Positions 19,775-34,723 of a stretch of DNA of 64,000 nucleotides are shown piece by piece. A model generated the notes under the pieces. That model searched no databases. It was not told where the DNA came from and saw nothing but the letters and a program-made list of their open reading frames with translations. The stretch's first letter is position 1. Every line of letters begins with the position of its first letter. The stretch is from Bifidobacterium pseudocatenulatum DSM 20438 = JCM 1200 = LMG 10505. Lineage in GTDB: Bacteria > Actinomycetota > Actinomycetes > Actinomycetales > Bifidobacteriaceae. Both the position numbers and the translations under genes were made by a program. The DNA lies in NCBI RefSeq assembly GCF_001025215.1, contig NZ_AP012330.1:2232001-2296000 (forward strand), written 5' to 3'.

Positions 19775-20578
19775 ATGAGTGAAATACGCGAGCACGAGAC
19801 CAGTGATTCCCACGACTCCAGCAACCCAAACACCCCGACCAGTCTGATCGGGCGCGAATCGCAGGTGGTTCCAGGGAGGTTCGGCGAGCCGCTGCAGGTC
19901 ACGCACGTACAGTATTCGCGCGGGGGCGGCAATGCGGCTCCACGACGCCCGCTGTTCCTCTGCCTGCACGGTTGGGGCTCCAATGAGGCCGATTTGGCCG
20001 ACATGATGCGTTACGTGGCTCCTTATAACGATTTCGCGTCGTTGCGCGCGCCGCTCGTGCTGCAGGAGGCTGGTTCCGGTGAATTCGGTTTCGGTCAGGG
20101 CGCGTATTCGTGGTTCCATGATTGCGTGCCGTCCGGCGAAGATCTGGATCGAGACGCTTATGCTGCCGCTCAAGCCATTGACGATTGGGTTGCGCGCAAT
20201 GTTCCCGAAGATCGCGCTGTAGTGCCGATCGGTTTTTCGCAGGGCGGTTTGCTGGCGATTCATCTGCTGCGCGTCCATCCGGAACGGTACGCCGCGTCAA
20301 TCTCGCTTTCCGGCTTCCTTGCGCCGGGAATCGTCGCCGGTAGCGCGCCGGCCGACAGTCATGTCGCGGAATTGAATATTCCTGTGTTCTACGGCTATGG
20401 CAAGAACGATACCGTGATTCCGATGCCGGAGCTTTTCGCAACCGCCGCTTGGCTGGACGAGCATACGTTCCTCACGTCGAAAAGCTACCGTGGACTCGAT
20501 CATGCGGTCAGTCTCAACGAATTCAGCGATTTGCGCGACTGGCTTGCCGCGCACGATATCGCGCCGGGAATCCTGTAA
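19775..20578 (+). CDS. Phospholipase/carboxylesterase-family serine hydrolase
   Basis: A 267-residue cytoplasmic alpha/beta hydrolase. LHGWGSN (64-70) forms the oxyanion region, GFSQGG carries nucleophile S155, GKNDTVIP the acid D212, and LDHAVS the catalytic H243. This pattern fits the acyl-protein-thioesterase/carboxylesterase group (YpfH/Est). The substrate is unknown. The first ~30 residues are Ser/Asn/Asp-rich and probably disordered. GGAGG is only one base from ATG 19775, too close for a normal ribosome site, while TATATT lies seven bases upstream, so leaderless initiation is likely. Confidence 0.88.
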   Translation: MSEIREHETSDSHDSSNPNTPTSLIGRESQVVPGRFGEPLQVTHVQYSRGGGNAAPRRPLFLCLHGWGSNEADLADMMRYVAPYNDFASLRAPLVLQEAGSGEFGFGQGAYSWFHDCVPSGEDLDRDAYAAAQAIDDWVARNVPEDRAVVPIGFSQGGLLAIHLLRVHPERYAASISLSGFLAPGIVAGSAPADSHVAELNIPVFYGYGKNDTVIPMPELFATAAWLDEHTFLTSKSYRGLDHAVSLNEFSDLRDWLAAHDIAPGIL

Positions 20579-20825
20579 GAAATCCTGCGGAAGAATCCCG
20601 TAGAAAAATCCTGCAGAAAAATCCGATGCAACGGATTTTGCGTACCAAGCACACGGCAATCGTTACAACCCGATATAAGCCACGATATAGCGATACCGCG
20701 TTAGACTAGAGCCAGCTAATAATCATTTCGCAATTGCCGGCATTCGCACGCTCAACCATGCGAACGTTCGAATGTTGGCGAGCGCCATACCGGCACATTC
20801 GCGTGCCTGGCAATAAGGAGTTTCG

Positions 20826-21407
20826 ATGCTGCTGTCCGATCGCGACATTCTCGCCGCGCAGGCCGAAGGTCATATTTCACTCGATCCATGGACCCCGGAA
20901 ATGGTGCAGCCCGCTTCCATTGACGTGCGTTTGGACCGTTTCTTCCGTCTGTTCAACAATCATGCGTACACGTATGTCGATCCGGCTGAGAATCAGGGCG
21001 AGCTGACCGAGCAGTTCGAGGTGGCTCCGGGCGAACCGTGGATTCTGCATCCGGGTGAGTTCGCATTGGGTTCCACGTGGGAGTACGTGAAGCTTGATCC
21101 GACGATTGCCGCCCGCCTGGAAGGCAAGAGCTCACTGGGCCGCTTGGGCATTCTCACACATTCCACCGCAGGCTTCATCGACCCTGGTTTCGAGGGTCAT
21201 ATCACGTTGGAATTGTCGAATGTGTCGACATTGCCGGTGAAGTTGTGGCCGGGCATGAAGATCGGCCAGATGTGCTTTTTCCAGCTCAGCTCCCCCGCCG
21301 AACATCCGTACGGTTCGCAAGGCACCGGCTCGCATTATCAGGGTCAGCGCGGTCCGACGCCGAGCCGTTCCTACGTGAACTTCTACAAAGCCGACATCAC
21401 CGACTAA
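20826..21407 (+). CDS. dcd: dCTP deaminase
   Basis: A 193-residue pyrimidine-nucleotide enzyme making dUTP, or dUMP directly in the bifunctional actinobacterial form, for thymidylate synthesis. [25 protein letters not shown] and the catalytic-site segment [11 protein letters not shown] are all present, and the C-terminal [15 protein letters not shown] segment closes over the nucleotide. Length matches the mycobacterial bifunctional Dcd. A textbook AAGGAG lies six bases before ATG. Transcribed alone; the 247-bp gap upstream holds no other gene. Confidence 0.95.
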   Translation: MLLSDRDILAAQAEGHISLDPWTPEMVQPASIDVRLDRFFRLFNNHAYTYVDPAENQGELTEQFEVAPGEPWILHPGEFALGSTWEYVKLDPTIAARLEGKSSLGRLGILTHSTAGFIDPGFEGHITLELSNVSTLPVKLWPGMKIGQMCFFQLSSPAEHPYGSQGTGSHYQGQRGPTPSRSYVNFYKADITD

Positions 21408-21476
21408 TCATCAAATATTCTTGGATTATCGCAATATATTGTCGATATATGGCGATTGATATTCCACCAAAAATAC

Positions 21477-21520
21477 AAAAAGATTGGCTATCACATATCG
21501 CATGATAGCCAATCTTTTTT
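21477..21520. terminator. Bidirectional terminator after dcd
   Basis: A 17-bp near-perfect stem around GATTGGCTATCA with A5 before and T6 after, between the convergent dcd and small Cys-rich genes. Confidence 0.88.
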
Positions 21521-21571
21521 GCAATCTTCTATTGAGATTTCTTGTTGCAATGTCAGCAATATCGAATGATA

Positions 21572-21784
21572 TTAAAAGATACTGCAACAGCGATTGGTAA
21601 CGCCTTTTAGCGCTTGTGGATCGCGATGTGTGAGATGCCAGGTTCCGCAGAATTCGCACCGATACACCCATAGTTCAGTGCCGCGTTCACGCCAGCTCTG
21701 GTCGGCGGCCTGCCGGGCCGTCGCTTTGTCGCGATACATGATTTTGTTCGATTCGACGCAGCGTTTGGGTACGAAATAATGCAT
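21572..21784 (-). CDS. Small Cys-rich (zinc-ribbon-like) protein
   Basis: A 70-residue protein starting MHYFVPKRC. CEFCGTWHLTH gives a C-x2-C...H-x2-H-like cluster, with another Cys at residue 9 and a CC pair near the end, so one small zinc site is likely. I do not recognise the function; similar short conserved proteins occur in bifidobacteria. TAGACT lies eight bases before the ATG and no clear Shine-Dalgarno is present, so it may be leaderless. It sits between dcd and the 5S end of the rRNA operon. The frame is open upstream to 22456, but that stretch crosses 5S rRNA and is not coding. Confidence 0.7.
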   Translation of the reverse strand: MHYFVPKRCVESNKIMYRDKATARQAADQSWRERGTELWVYRCEFCGTWHLTHRDPQALKGVTNRCCSIF

Positions 21785-21865
21785 AGTTCCCCAGTCTATT
21801 CCACCATCGGATAAGGGCAGGAAGCTCCCCTGGAATTCCTGGGATCCCCCAGCGTCCCGGGACTC

Positions 21866-21918
21866 CCAGTGACTGGAGGAATCATCCCGCCGGCAGTCCT
21901 TCCGGCGTCCAAAAACCT
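21866..21918. repeat. Extragenic repeat, fourth copy
   Basis: CCAGTGACTGG, then AGGAATCAT, then CCCGCCGGCAG and a GGCGTCCAAAAA tail, matching the cluster at 19623-19760. It lies between the small Cys-rich gene and the rRNA terminator. Confidence 0.5.
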
Positions 21919-21952
21919 CCACCGAATGGAGGAAGACACCCGTGCGCGGGAA

Positions 21953-22000
21953 TAAAAAAGGACCTTCCGGGAACCCCGATGGGGCTCGACCGGAAGGTCC
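21953..22000 (-). terminator. rRNA operon terminator
   Basis: On the complement GGACCTTCCGG and CCGGAAGGTCC enclose a GC-rich loop and are followed by TTTTTTATT, directly after the 5S gene. Confidence 0.92.
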
Positions 22001-22011
22001 ATAAGTTGAAT

Positions 22012-22126
22012 GCGGCGGCGTGCTACTCTCCCACACCCTCTCGAGTGCAGTACCATCGCCGCGACCAGGCCTTAGCTTCCGGGTTCGGAAAGGGACCGGG
22101 CGTCTCACCTGGGCCATGACCACCGC
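22012..22126 (-). rRNA. rrf: 5S ribosomal RNA
   Basis: The complement runs from GCGGTGGTCATGGCC to GCACGCCGCCGC, about 115 nt, with the conserved CCGAACCCGGAAGCTAAG in loop B/C. The terminal stem is complementary. It lies 215 bp after the 23S gene. Confidence 0.95.
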
Positions 22127-22341
22127 AAAACCAATATAACGGCCAACCACAAGGATCGGCCGGCAGAACCGGAACCACGCCACGATTCCGATCGTGGCGG
22201 TCCGGGAACCGGACAACGGACGCGAGCAACCAAACGCTTCACCGGTATCGTTTCCGTGACCACAAGAAACAATGCTCCTTGCCATCCAACGAAAGAAACC
22301 ACCACAGGACGAGACCCGACCCAACAAGCGGGTCGGAAAAA

Positions 22342-25424
<3,083 letters not shown>

Positions 25425-25871
25425 CCCCGAAAAAACCCAATGATAGCTTCAAACGCCAGACGACAAATCATCACACTGTAAAAAATGATCACAAAACGAT
25501 CGATCTCGAAACCAGACTCCAAAAAAGAAGCCTGGCGAAATCGCGATAAAGCAAACGATGACATCACATCATCGCATTGCTCGCGTCCACTATCCAGTTC
25601 TCAAACCACCACGCGCCCCGACCGGACCCGACCCGCGGCCCGCAAGGCCGACGGCGTCCCACCAGGGGCATCCGGAAAACCGCACGCACCCAAAACGGAT
25701 GCGGGTGGCGGTCCGGGAACCCAAAAGCATATCCGCACCACTCCCCGCCGGCCCCAAGGACCCGCGAAGCCAACGATCTCTTCCACACCAGCACGCCCAC
25801 ACGAACCCGGGAACCATCCCCGGCGCATGGGCCACACGACGGACGCCAGACCGGCGTCCTGAAAAACTCCG

Positions 25872-27403
<1,532 letters not shown>

Positions 27404-27661
27404 AAACTTTGCAGAAAGCCAACATGTGACTCTCAAAAACAAGAAAATTGACGATCGCCTTATAAGGAAAGGCGCATCGCACGAAAACCTCACCGTCCTT
27501 CAAGGCCTCCCGGCCACTCGCGAACGAGCGGACGATGAACTGGCAATCATTGACTATAAAGAAGTAGTACAAATACGCTCTTGAGTTCTCAAACCACCAC
27601 CGCTCACCCGCCTCGAGGCACCCCAACCGGGGAACCACTCGCCGAGCGGCAGCAAGAGATA

Positions 27662-27690
27662 AACCTACAGCACAATCCCATTCCACGCAA
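27662..27690 (-). promoter_or_regulatory. Proximal rRNA operon promoter, unit 2
   Basis: Same TTGCGT, 17 bp, TAGGTT arrangement as at 3274-3302, driving the hybrid operon 27403-22012. Confidence 0.6.
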
Positions 27691-27812
27691 ATCGGGCATG
27701 ACGAAACAAGACGCGGACCCTTGCAAACACTGGAAAGCGTCGGCGTGTCGAAATCCGTCTTTCTTACACCATAAATCGCAAAACCAACTCCAGCACAACC
27801 CAAAAATCGTCA

Positions 27813-27862
27813 GAAAAAGCTGATTGCCGCGTGTCACACAACGCAACAACACGGCAATCAGC
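27813..27862 (-). terminator. Terminator of the hydrolase pseudogene, unit 2
   Basis: Copy of the 11-bp stem plus T5 at 3425-3474. Confidence 0.75.
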
Positions 27863-27886
27863 AGATCAACAGCGCATCACAGCAAG

Positions 27887-28973
27887 TCACAGACGATCGG
27901 AAAGCCAATCGAACACCAAACGCAATGCGCGAGCGCTACGGAATCCGTAACAGGCATGGCAGGCGTTATCGAGCTTGTAGAACGTCACATCCTTGCCAAG
28001 CGCTTTCAACGTGGCATACAGGCGACAACTCTGATTGAACGGCACCAACTGATCGCGGCCACCATGCATGATCAGCGTTGACGGAGTGGGCATATCGGCA
28101 CTCAGATAAGTCATAGGCGAAGCCGGGGCGCTCAAATCCGGATGTTCAAGCACGTCACCGCCATCAATCACCACACCTTCCGGGCACTGCGGATCACTGT
28201 GGTTCTGCGAACTCGGATAAAAGTTCATCTTCGCGAAATCAGTAGGGCCATGCCAATCCACGATCGCGTTCACTTCGACGCTTTCCTCGGCATAGGCATC
28301 CGTATCAGGCGCGCGATTGCCAGTGAACCCAGCCATCAACACCGTATGACCGCCCGAAGAATCGCCCCACAGCGCAATACGATCCTTGTTGCAATGGAAG
28401 CGTTCGGCATTCTTGCGCATGAAACGCACCGCAGTCTTGCAATCCTGCATCTGCGCGGGGAACGGCGCAATATCGCTGTGACGATACTTCAGCGCAGCCA
28501 CCACATACCCCTGCTCGGCAATACGCACGAAATAATTCGAGCAATCGGTCACATTCTGCTCGTGGAATGCCGAACCGCGCACAAACACAATCACTGGCCA
28601 ACCACCTTCCGGCATTGCGCCCTCGGGCATATTGTCAACGCCAGGCGTGAACACCCACATCGGCAAATCAACACTGCTGTCATCAGCCAGCTGACGGGTC
28701 ACGTATGTAACCTGCTCGATATTCACGGGATATCCGAAATCATCCTGGTCCAAGTCGGAAATCACTTGGCAGCCTTCCGGAAACTCATCAGTGTGCGGGA
28801 AGAACTTAGTCTGCTCGCGGCGTCGGAATCGGGGCAAGCTGTGTCGGCGACGGCGGCGCCACCATCGATTCGATATCGATTGCCCCGATCGCCGTAACCG
28901 TCTCGGTCGTTTCGGCAGTCTCGGCCGCATCAGCGCCATCATCTGCAATGTTTTGTGCAATATCAGTAGTCAT
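27887..28973 (-). pseudogene. Alpha/beta-hydrolase, frameshifted (unit 2 copy)
   Basis: Identical to 3499-4585, including the frame break near 28806-28828 that separates the MTTDIAQN start frame from the GDSSGG-bearing hydrolase body. Because both copies share the lesion, it predates the duplication, was homogenised, or is a consensus error. Confidence 0.75.
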
Positions 28974-29046
28974 AATGCACCTCTCATTCCTTTCCATGCA
29001 TGATTATTAAGATTGCTTTTCTCGAATTTGATTGCCCGATGTTCCC

Positions 29047-29062
29047 TGTTTCACGTGAAACA
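29047..29062. other. parS: parS centromere site, unit 2
   Basis: Second exact TGTTTCACGTGAAACA, 24,388 bp from the first. The duplication therefore adds a full-strength ParB nucleation site. Confidence 0.93.
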
Positions 29063-29095
29063 TCAGAAGTTACGTCGTGCGGCTATACCTAAGAT

Positions 29096-29851
29096 ATGAG
29101 CAAAAAGATCGCAGTATTGACGGGGGCGGGGATTTCCACGTCCGCAGGTATTCCCGACTTCCGTGGACCGGATGGCGTCTGGACTAAGCACCCTGAACAA
29201 ACGCAAGTGTATGACATCGAAGCATTCCTTTGCCACGAGGAAGATCGCAAGTATTCCTGGCGTTGGCAGAAGGAATCACCCGTGTGGACCGCACAGCCGG
29301 GCACCGCACATAAAGCGCTCGTCAAACTGGAACAGGCTGGCATGCTGACGCTGCTCGCCACACAAAACTTCGACGCATTGCATGAAAAAGCCGGCAATAG
29401 CAGCGACGTCATCGTCAATCTGCATGGCACCATCGGTACCTCGCACTGCATGAAGTGCCATGCAAAATATGACACCGCCGACATCATGGCGAATCTCGAC
29501 AACGAACCCGATCCGCACTGCCATCGCAGACTGCCCTACAGCGGCAACATGCCATGCAACGGACTCATCAAAACCGACGTGGTCTACTTCGGCGAGGCGC
29601 TGCCGGACGGCGCGCTCGAAAAATCGTATCGACTCGCAACGCAGGCCGACGAACTGTGGGTCATCGGATCCACGCTGGAAGTCATGCCCGCGGCAAGCAT
29701 CGTGCCCATAGCCGCAGAGGCGGGCGTGCCGATCACCATTATGAACATGGGACGCACGCAATACGATCGGTTGGCCGACCGGCTTATCCACGACGATATC
29801 GCCGTCGCCCTGCCGCAGCTCGTCGACGAAACCATCACCGCCGAGCAGTAA
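29096..29851 (+). CDS. Sir2-family NAD-dependent protein deacylase (unit 2 copy)
   Basis: Identical to the 251-residue sirtuin at 4708-5463, with catalytic H110 and the four zinc Cys intact, so both copies should be active. Upstream region including TATACC and parS is also duplicated. Confidence 0.93.
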   Translation: MSKKIAVLTGAGISTSAGIPDFRGPDGVWTKHPEQTQVYDIEAFLCHEEDRKYSWRWQKESPVWTAQPGTAHKALVKLEQAGMLTLLATQNFDALHEKAGNSSDVIVNLHGTIGTSHCMKCHAKYDTADIMANLDNEPDPHCHRRLPYSGNMPCNGLIKTDVVYFGEALPDGALEKSYRLATQADELWVIGSTLEVMPAASIVPIAAEAGVPITIMNMGRTQYDRLADRLIHDDIAVALPQLVDETITAEQ

Positions 29852-30004
29852 GCCGCACAGTAAATACGTTTTCTCGTACGTCTTGCAGTACCGGCACAAA
29901 TCGTTGGAATTACACCGGTTTTGGTTGGTCGTTACCAAAATCCGAATTTTTCAACGACAAAAATCCGAATGACGTAACGGCTAGTCAAGCAATATAAACA
30001 ACAA

Positions 30005-30063
30005 AAGGGTCTTGGATTGCTTTGCGACAATCAGAAATCATCGCAAGGCTTTCCAAGACCCTT
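30005..30063. terminator. Bidirectional terminator sirtuin/ilvA, unit 2
   Basis: Copy of the 12-bp AAGGGTCTTGGA stem at 5617-5675. Confidence 0.7.
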
Positions 30064-30097
30064 ATTGGTTATCAAATACTGAAAAACGGTACTGAAA

Positions 30098-31363
30098 TCA
30101 GTAAATGCGCTTCGGCTGGAAACCGGCTTCCCGCAATGCCTCGAGCACACGATCAATGTGGTCGGGACCATTCGTTTCAACCGTCACGCCCAAAGCCACG
30201 GCATTCGCGTAATGGCTGGACGCCTTGAACTGGTCGTGATCCAGCGCGATAACGTTCGCACGCTGCTCGGCCAGCAATGTGGCGACCTTCACCAGCTGTC
30301 CCGGGGTATCGGGCAGCTCGACCTCGAAATGCATGATGCGGCCACGCGTGATCATACCCTTCTGAATCACAGCGCCAATGGACACAGTGTCTTCATTACC
30401 GCCAGACATGATCGGCACCACCACATGCGGACCCTTCGCCTCAGCGAACTTGCGCGAGCGCAGGTTGAGGTGCTCGAGCGCAGCCAGAGACACAGCGCCG
30501 GCAGCCTCAACCACCAGCTTGTGCTTTTCGAGCATGAGCAGGATCATCTCGTTGATGTCACGCTCGGTCACGGTGACGATGTCGTCAAGGAATTCGTTGA
30601 GCAGCGCGAACGTGAGATCGCCCGGACGCTTCACGGCGACGCCCTCGGCGGACGTGCGCACCTGGTCGGCGGCAACCACATGACCTGCGGCCAGCGAATT
30701 CTTCCATGCTGGGCTACCCTCCGGAATCGCGCCGATCACGCGCACTTCCGGCTTGAACGTCTTGATGGCGAGCGCCACACCGGCACCAAGACCGCCACCG
30801 CCCAGCGGTACGACCACGTCGGTGACGTTCGGCACGTCTTCGAGGATTTCAAGGCCGATGGTGCCCTGACCGCACAGCACCTCGTAATCGTCGAATGGCG
30901 GCACGTAGATCATGCCTTCGGTGTCGCTCAATTCCTGGGCGCGGGCTGCGGATTCGTCGAACACCTCGCCGTACAGCACCACGTCTGCACCGTACGCCTT
31001 GGTGGCGTCAACCTTCAGCGGCGGAGTGATCTGCGGCATGCAGATCGTTGCCTTCGCACCACGTTCGCGAGCCGCATAGGCCACGCCCTGCGCATGGTTG
31101 CCCGCGGAAGCGGTGACAATGCCGCGAGCCAGCTGCTCATCACTCAGGGATGCGATCTTGTTGTAGGCGCCGCGAATCTTGAACGATCCGGTGACCTGGA
31201 GATTCTCAGGCTTGAGCAGAATCTCATGTCCGGTCATGTCGGACAGCACCTTGGACGGAATGATTTCCGTGTGGCGCGCAGTGCCCTTGAGTCGTTCGGC
31301 GGCTAGTTTCAGTTCAGCTGCGTGATCGCGCTGCAATGCTTTGAGAACCTCGTTTTGTTCCAT
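30098..31363 (-). CDS. ilvA: Threonine ammonia-lyase (unit 2 copy)
   Basis: Identical to 5710-6975: PLP lysine K62, C-terminal ACT-like domain, same leaderless-type start. Doubling this gene could raise the 2-oxobutanoate supply for isoleucine (inference). Confidence 0.95.
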   Translation of the reverse strand: MEQNEVLKALQRDHAAELKLAAERLKGTARHTEIIPSKVLSDMTGHEILLKPENLQVTGSFKIRGAYNKIASLSDEQLARGIVTASAGNHAQGVAYAARERGAKATICMPQITPPLKVDATKAYGADVVLYGEVFDESAARAQELSDTEGMIYVPPFDDYEVLCGQGTIGLEILEDVPNVTDVVVPLGGGGLGAGVALAIKTFKPEVRVIGAIPEGSPAWKNSLAAGHVVAADQVRTSAEGVAVKRPGDLTFALLNEFLDDIVTVTERDINEMILLMLEKHKLVVEAAGAVSLAALEHLNLRSRKFAEAKGPHVVVPIMSGGNEDTVSIGAVIQKGMITRGRIMHFEVELPDTPGQLVKVATLLAEQRANVIALDHDQFKASSHYANAVALGVTVETNGPDHIDRVLEALREAGFQPKRIY

Positions 31364-31429
31364 GAGCGTTATTGTAAGCGTACGTCTGCCGAAACTGCCT
31401 TATCATGCGGCTTTCGCGATGAAAAGTGA

Positions 31430-31460
31430 GATTGCTTGCGAAAAGTAATCACAAGCAATC
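31430..31460. promoter_or_regulatory. Inverted repeat upstream of ilvA, unit 2
   Basis: Copy of the GATTGCTTG/CAAGCAATC repeat at 7042-7072. Confidence 0.4.
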
Positions 31461-31508
31461 AGGAATAATCGCAATACATAATCTGATAAATCACAATACA
31501 AATAAAGA

Positions 31509-31553
31509 AAAAGCGTTCGTACGATCCCGTGATGAATCGCACGAACGCTTTTT
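31509..31553 (-). terminator. Terminator of GH13 gene, unit 2
   Basis: Copy of the hairpin at 7121-7165. Confidence 0.75.
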
Positions 31554-31578
31554 GCAGAGAGTTTATAGGAAAGATCGA

Positions 31579-33399
31579 TCAGAGCTGAATCACGACCCCC
31601 TCCCAGCGAGCGAGCTCGCCGCGAGCGACCGACTTTACGCTATGCACAGCATCATAGGTGCTGAGCAGTACCTGCGACTCGCCCACGCCATCCTCAAGCA
31701 GTTGCGCGACCTCAGCAGGCACCTGCGCCGTCCTATCAGTGAGATTGACGATGACGAGAATCGTGTCGTCGCCGCTGGTACGGGTGAAGGAATACACCTG
31801 CTCGCTGTCTGCCGCGACCAGATTCCATTCGCCCGTCGCGATGGTCGCGTTGTTGTGGCGCATGGCGATGAGCTTCTTGTAGAAGCTGTACACGGATCCG
31901 GGATCGTCGAATTCCTCGGCTGCGTTGATCTCGACATGATTCGGATTGACGCCGATCCACGGTTCCGTCGCCGCGTCCGGCGCGGTGAAACCTGCATACC
32001 TGGAGGCATCCCACTGCATCGGCGTGCGCGAATTGTCGCGGCCGATGAGCGCGAGCGCCGCCATCATCGATTCTGCGGACTGGCATTTTGCTTCTTCCAC
32101 GCGCTGGCGGTAGGCGTTGATGGATTCCAGATCGCGGTACTGCTCGAGCGTGGTGAAGTGTGCGTTGGTCATGCCCAGCTCTTCGCCCTCGTAAATGTAA
32201 GGGGTGCCGCGGTGCATGTGCAGCAGCATGCCGAACGCCTTGGCGCTCAGCTCGCGCGACTCACGGTCCGTGTCATTGCCCCAACGGGAGACGACGCGCG
32301 GCTGATCATGGTTGCAGAAGAACAGGCTGGCCCAGCCGGCGTTCTTCACAGCCTCCTGCTGGTCGGCGAGGCGGGCGCGCAGATTCTTGACTTCGAACGG
32401 CACGGTGTTCCACTTGGAACCTTCCTGGTCGATGCCCACGTGGTCGAACAGGAACAGCATGTCAAGTTCGCCGTTCTTCGGATCGGTGACATGCTCGTTG
32501 CGTGCCGGAGTGATGCCCGGCGCTTCGCCGACGTTCATGTAGCCTTCGCGGCCTTCGAACACTTCGCGGCGCATTTCGGCAAGGAACTCGTCGATGCGCG
32601 GACCGTCGGAGCACCATGGGAACGGGCTGGAATAGCCTTCCTCACCAACCGGATAATCCTCAATCTCGCAGCCGTCTTCTCCCGGCAGCTTGCCGTTCTT
32701 ATCAACAGTCTTCGAAACCTGCGTGATCACATCCATACGGAAGCCGTCAATGCCGCGATCCATCCACCAATTCATCATCTTGTAGACGGCCTTGCGCACT
32801 TCCGGATTCTCCCAATTCAAATCCGGCTGCTTCTTGGAATACTGGTGGAAGAAATACTCGCCGCGCTTCGGATCGTACTCCCAAGCGGAACCGCCGAAAT
32901 AGGAACCCCACTGGTTCGGCTCGGCACCCGGAGTGCCCGGCTCATGCCCCGGCCTGGCTGGACGCCACCAATACCAGTCGGCATGCGGATCGTCCTTGTC
33001 GCGGGAAGCCTGGAACCAAGCATGCTCGTCGGACGTGTGGTTGACCACCAAATCCATCACGATCTTCAGACCGCGCTTGTGCGCTTCGGCAAGCAGCTCG
33101 TCCATATCCTCCAAGGTGCCGAACAGCGGATCGATATCCTGATAATCGGAAATATCGTAGCCGTTGTCGTCCTGCGGCGACTTGTAGACCGGGCTCAACC
33201 ACACCACGTCCACGCCAAGATCGGCCAGATAGTCAAGACGGCTGGTGATGCCCTTCAGATCGCCGATGCCGTCGCCGTTCGTGTCTTGGAAGGAACGAGG
33301 ATACACCTGATACACCACCGCGTTGGCCCACCACGGGTTCGGGGTCGCGCCGTTGGAACGCACGGTGTCGGGAAGGGTGGAACGATTGAAATTCGTCAT
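31579..33399 (-). CDS. GH13 alpha-glucosidase, oligo-1,6 type (unit 2 copy)
   Basis: Identical to 7191-9011, with catalytic D223, E292 and D365 intact and the AAAGGAG ribosome site preserved. Confidence 0.93.
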   Translation of the reverse strand: MTNFNRSTLPDTVRSNGATPNPWWANAVVYQVYPRSFQDTNGDGIGDLKGITSRLDYLADLGVDVVWLSPVYKSPQDDNGYDISDYQDIDPLFGTLEDMDELLAEAHKRGLKIVMDLVVNHTSDEHAWFQASRDKDDPHADWYWWRPARPGHEPGTPGAEPNQWGSYFGGSAWEYDPKRGEYFFHQYSKKQPDLNWENPEVRKAVYKMMNWWMDRGIDGFRMDVITQVSKTVDKNGKLPGEDGCEIEDYPVGEEGYSSPFPWCSDGPRIDEFLAEMRREVFEGREGYMNVGEAPGITPARNEHVTDPKNGELDMLFLFDHVGIDQEGSKWNTVPFEVKNLRARLADQQEAVKNAGWASLFFCNHDQPRVVSRWGNDTDRESRELSAKAFGMLLHMHRGTPYIYEGEELGMTNAHFTTLEQYRDLESINAYRQRVEEAKCQSAESMMAALALIGRDNSRTPMQWDASRYAGFTAPDAATEPWIGVNPNHVEINAAEEFDDPGSVYSFYKKLIAMRHNNATIATGEWNLVAADSEQVYSFTRTSGDDTILVIVNLTDRTAQVPAEVAQLLEDGVGESQVLLSTYDAVHSVKSVARGELARWEGVVIQL

Positions 33400-33616
33400 G
33401 TCGTGGAGCTCCTTTGCTTGACGTTTGTTGGATTTTCGTTCGATCTTTCGTGACTGACTCTGCCCGTTTTCAGCTCATGTCAGCTTCATGCAGAAGATCG
33501 ATTTTGCCTACTCCCCTATGGTATGCAACCCTGTTTTTCTTTCTTTCCCGCGGCGAGTTGTGCAAAGCAAGAAAAGAATACGCTTCTTACGGACGCGAAA
33601 AACCAATCCGCAAAAA

Positions 33617-33660
33617 TAAAAACGCGGGACGTTCCAGAAAGGGAAATGGAACGTCCCGCG
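33617..33660 (-). terminator. Terminator of the sugar ABC operon, unit 2
   Basis: Copy of the 14-bp stem and T-run at 9229-9272. Confidence 0.85.
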
Positions 33661-33800
33661 CTGGGGAGTGGGATAGGCCAGTCCCGCTCGGTGCTGTGAA
33701 GTGTTACTTCCTGAACGGACGGCCTACGGCCGCGTTGTCCCTGCCTTCACTCGCCTATCGGCTCGCTCAGGGAGAGCCTATGAACAGACCACTGGGCTGC

Positions 33801-34685
33801 TCACTTAACGGCTCCCCTCATCACTCCACCGACGACCCACTTCTGGGCGAAGATGTAGACGATGAGGACCGGAGCCATGGCCATCAGGTAGGACGCGAAG
33901 GCCATCGGATAGTTCGACGTGAACTGGCTTTGGAACACGTACTGTGCGAGCGGAATCGTCTGATTGCTCTGATCGGTCAGCGTGATCAACGGCAGCAGGA
34001 AGTCGTTCCAAGCCCACAGTGCGGTCAAAATCGCAATCGTGGCATTAATCGGACCCATCAGCGGGAAAATGATCGTCCAGAAAATACGCCAGGTGGAAGC
34101 ACCGTCGATACGAGCCGCCTCTTCCAACGAAATCGGAATCGAACGAATGAAACCAATCGCAATAAACAGATTCGTACCAATACCGAGAATCGTGTACAAA
34201 ATAATCAAACCAAGCTGATTATCAAGATGCAGCGAACCCATTTCCTTCGCAATCGGAAGCATGATCACCGTGAACGGCACGAACATCATCGCAAGGAAGA
34301 AGTAGTACAGGAAACGGAAGAATCGCTTATCCATATTCCTTGCCACAGCATACGCGACGAACGTGTTCGTCAGCAGCGTCAACACCACCGCGCACACGGT
34401 GATGATTGCGGAATTAAGCGCGGCCTTCGGATAGTTCACCTTATTCCACGCATCGGCGAAATTATGCCATTCCCATGTGGTCGGCAAGCTGAACGTACCA
34501 GCCTCGCTCGGAGTCTTCAACGCGGTGACCACAGCGAAATACAACGGCACGAGCACGGTAAGGCTCAACACGGCCACAGCCGCGGTCAGCCACCAGTTGA
34601 CCTTATGATCCCTGCGGATTTTCTCCGGCTTTGCCTGCGATTGAGTAGTCTTGGCTGCAGTCTTTGCAACAGTTGCGCTAGTCAT
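33801..34685 (-). CDS. Sugar ABC transporter permease, MalG-type (unit 2 copy)
   Basis: Identical to 9413-10297; EAA loop and six membrane segments intact. Last gene of the second copy of the transporter operon. Confidence 0.93.
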   Translation of the reverse strand: MTSATVAKTAAKTTQSQAKPEKIRRDHKVNWWLTAAVAVLSLTVLVPLYFAVVTALKTPSEAGTFSLPTTWEWHNFADAWNKVNYPKAALNSAIITVCAVVLTLLTNTFVAYAVARNMDKRFFRFLYYFFLAMMFVPFTVIMLPIAKEMGSLHLDNQLGLIILYTILGIGTNLFIAIGFIRSIPISLEEAARIDGASTWRIFWTIIFPLMGPINATIAILTALWAWNDFLLPLITLTDQSNQTIPLAQYVFQSQFTSNYPMAFASYLMAMAPVLIVYIFAQKWVVGGVMRGAVK

Positions 34686-34723
34686 GATATTTCCTCTTTA
34701 CCTTCAGACTTTCAGACCCTTGC

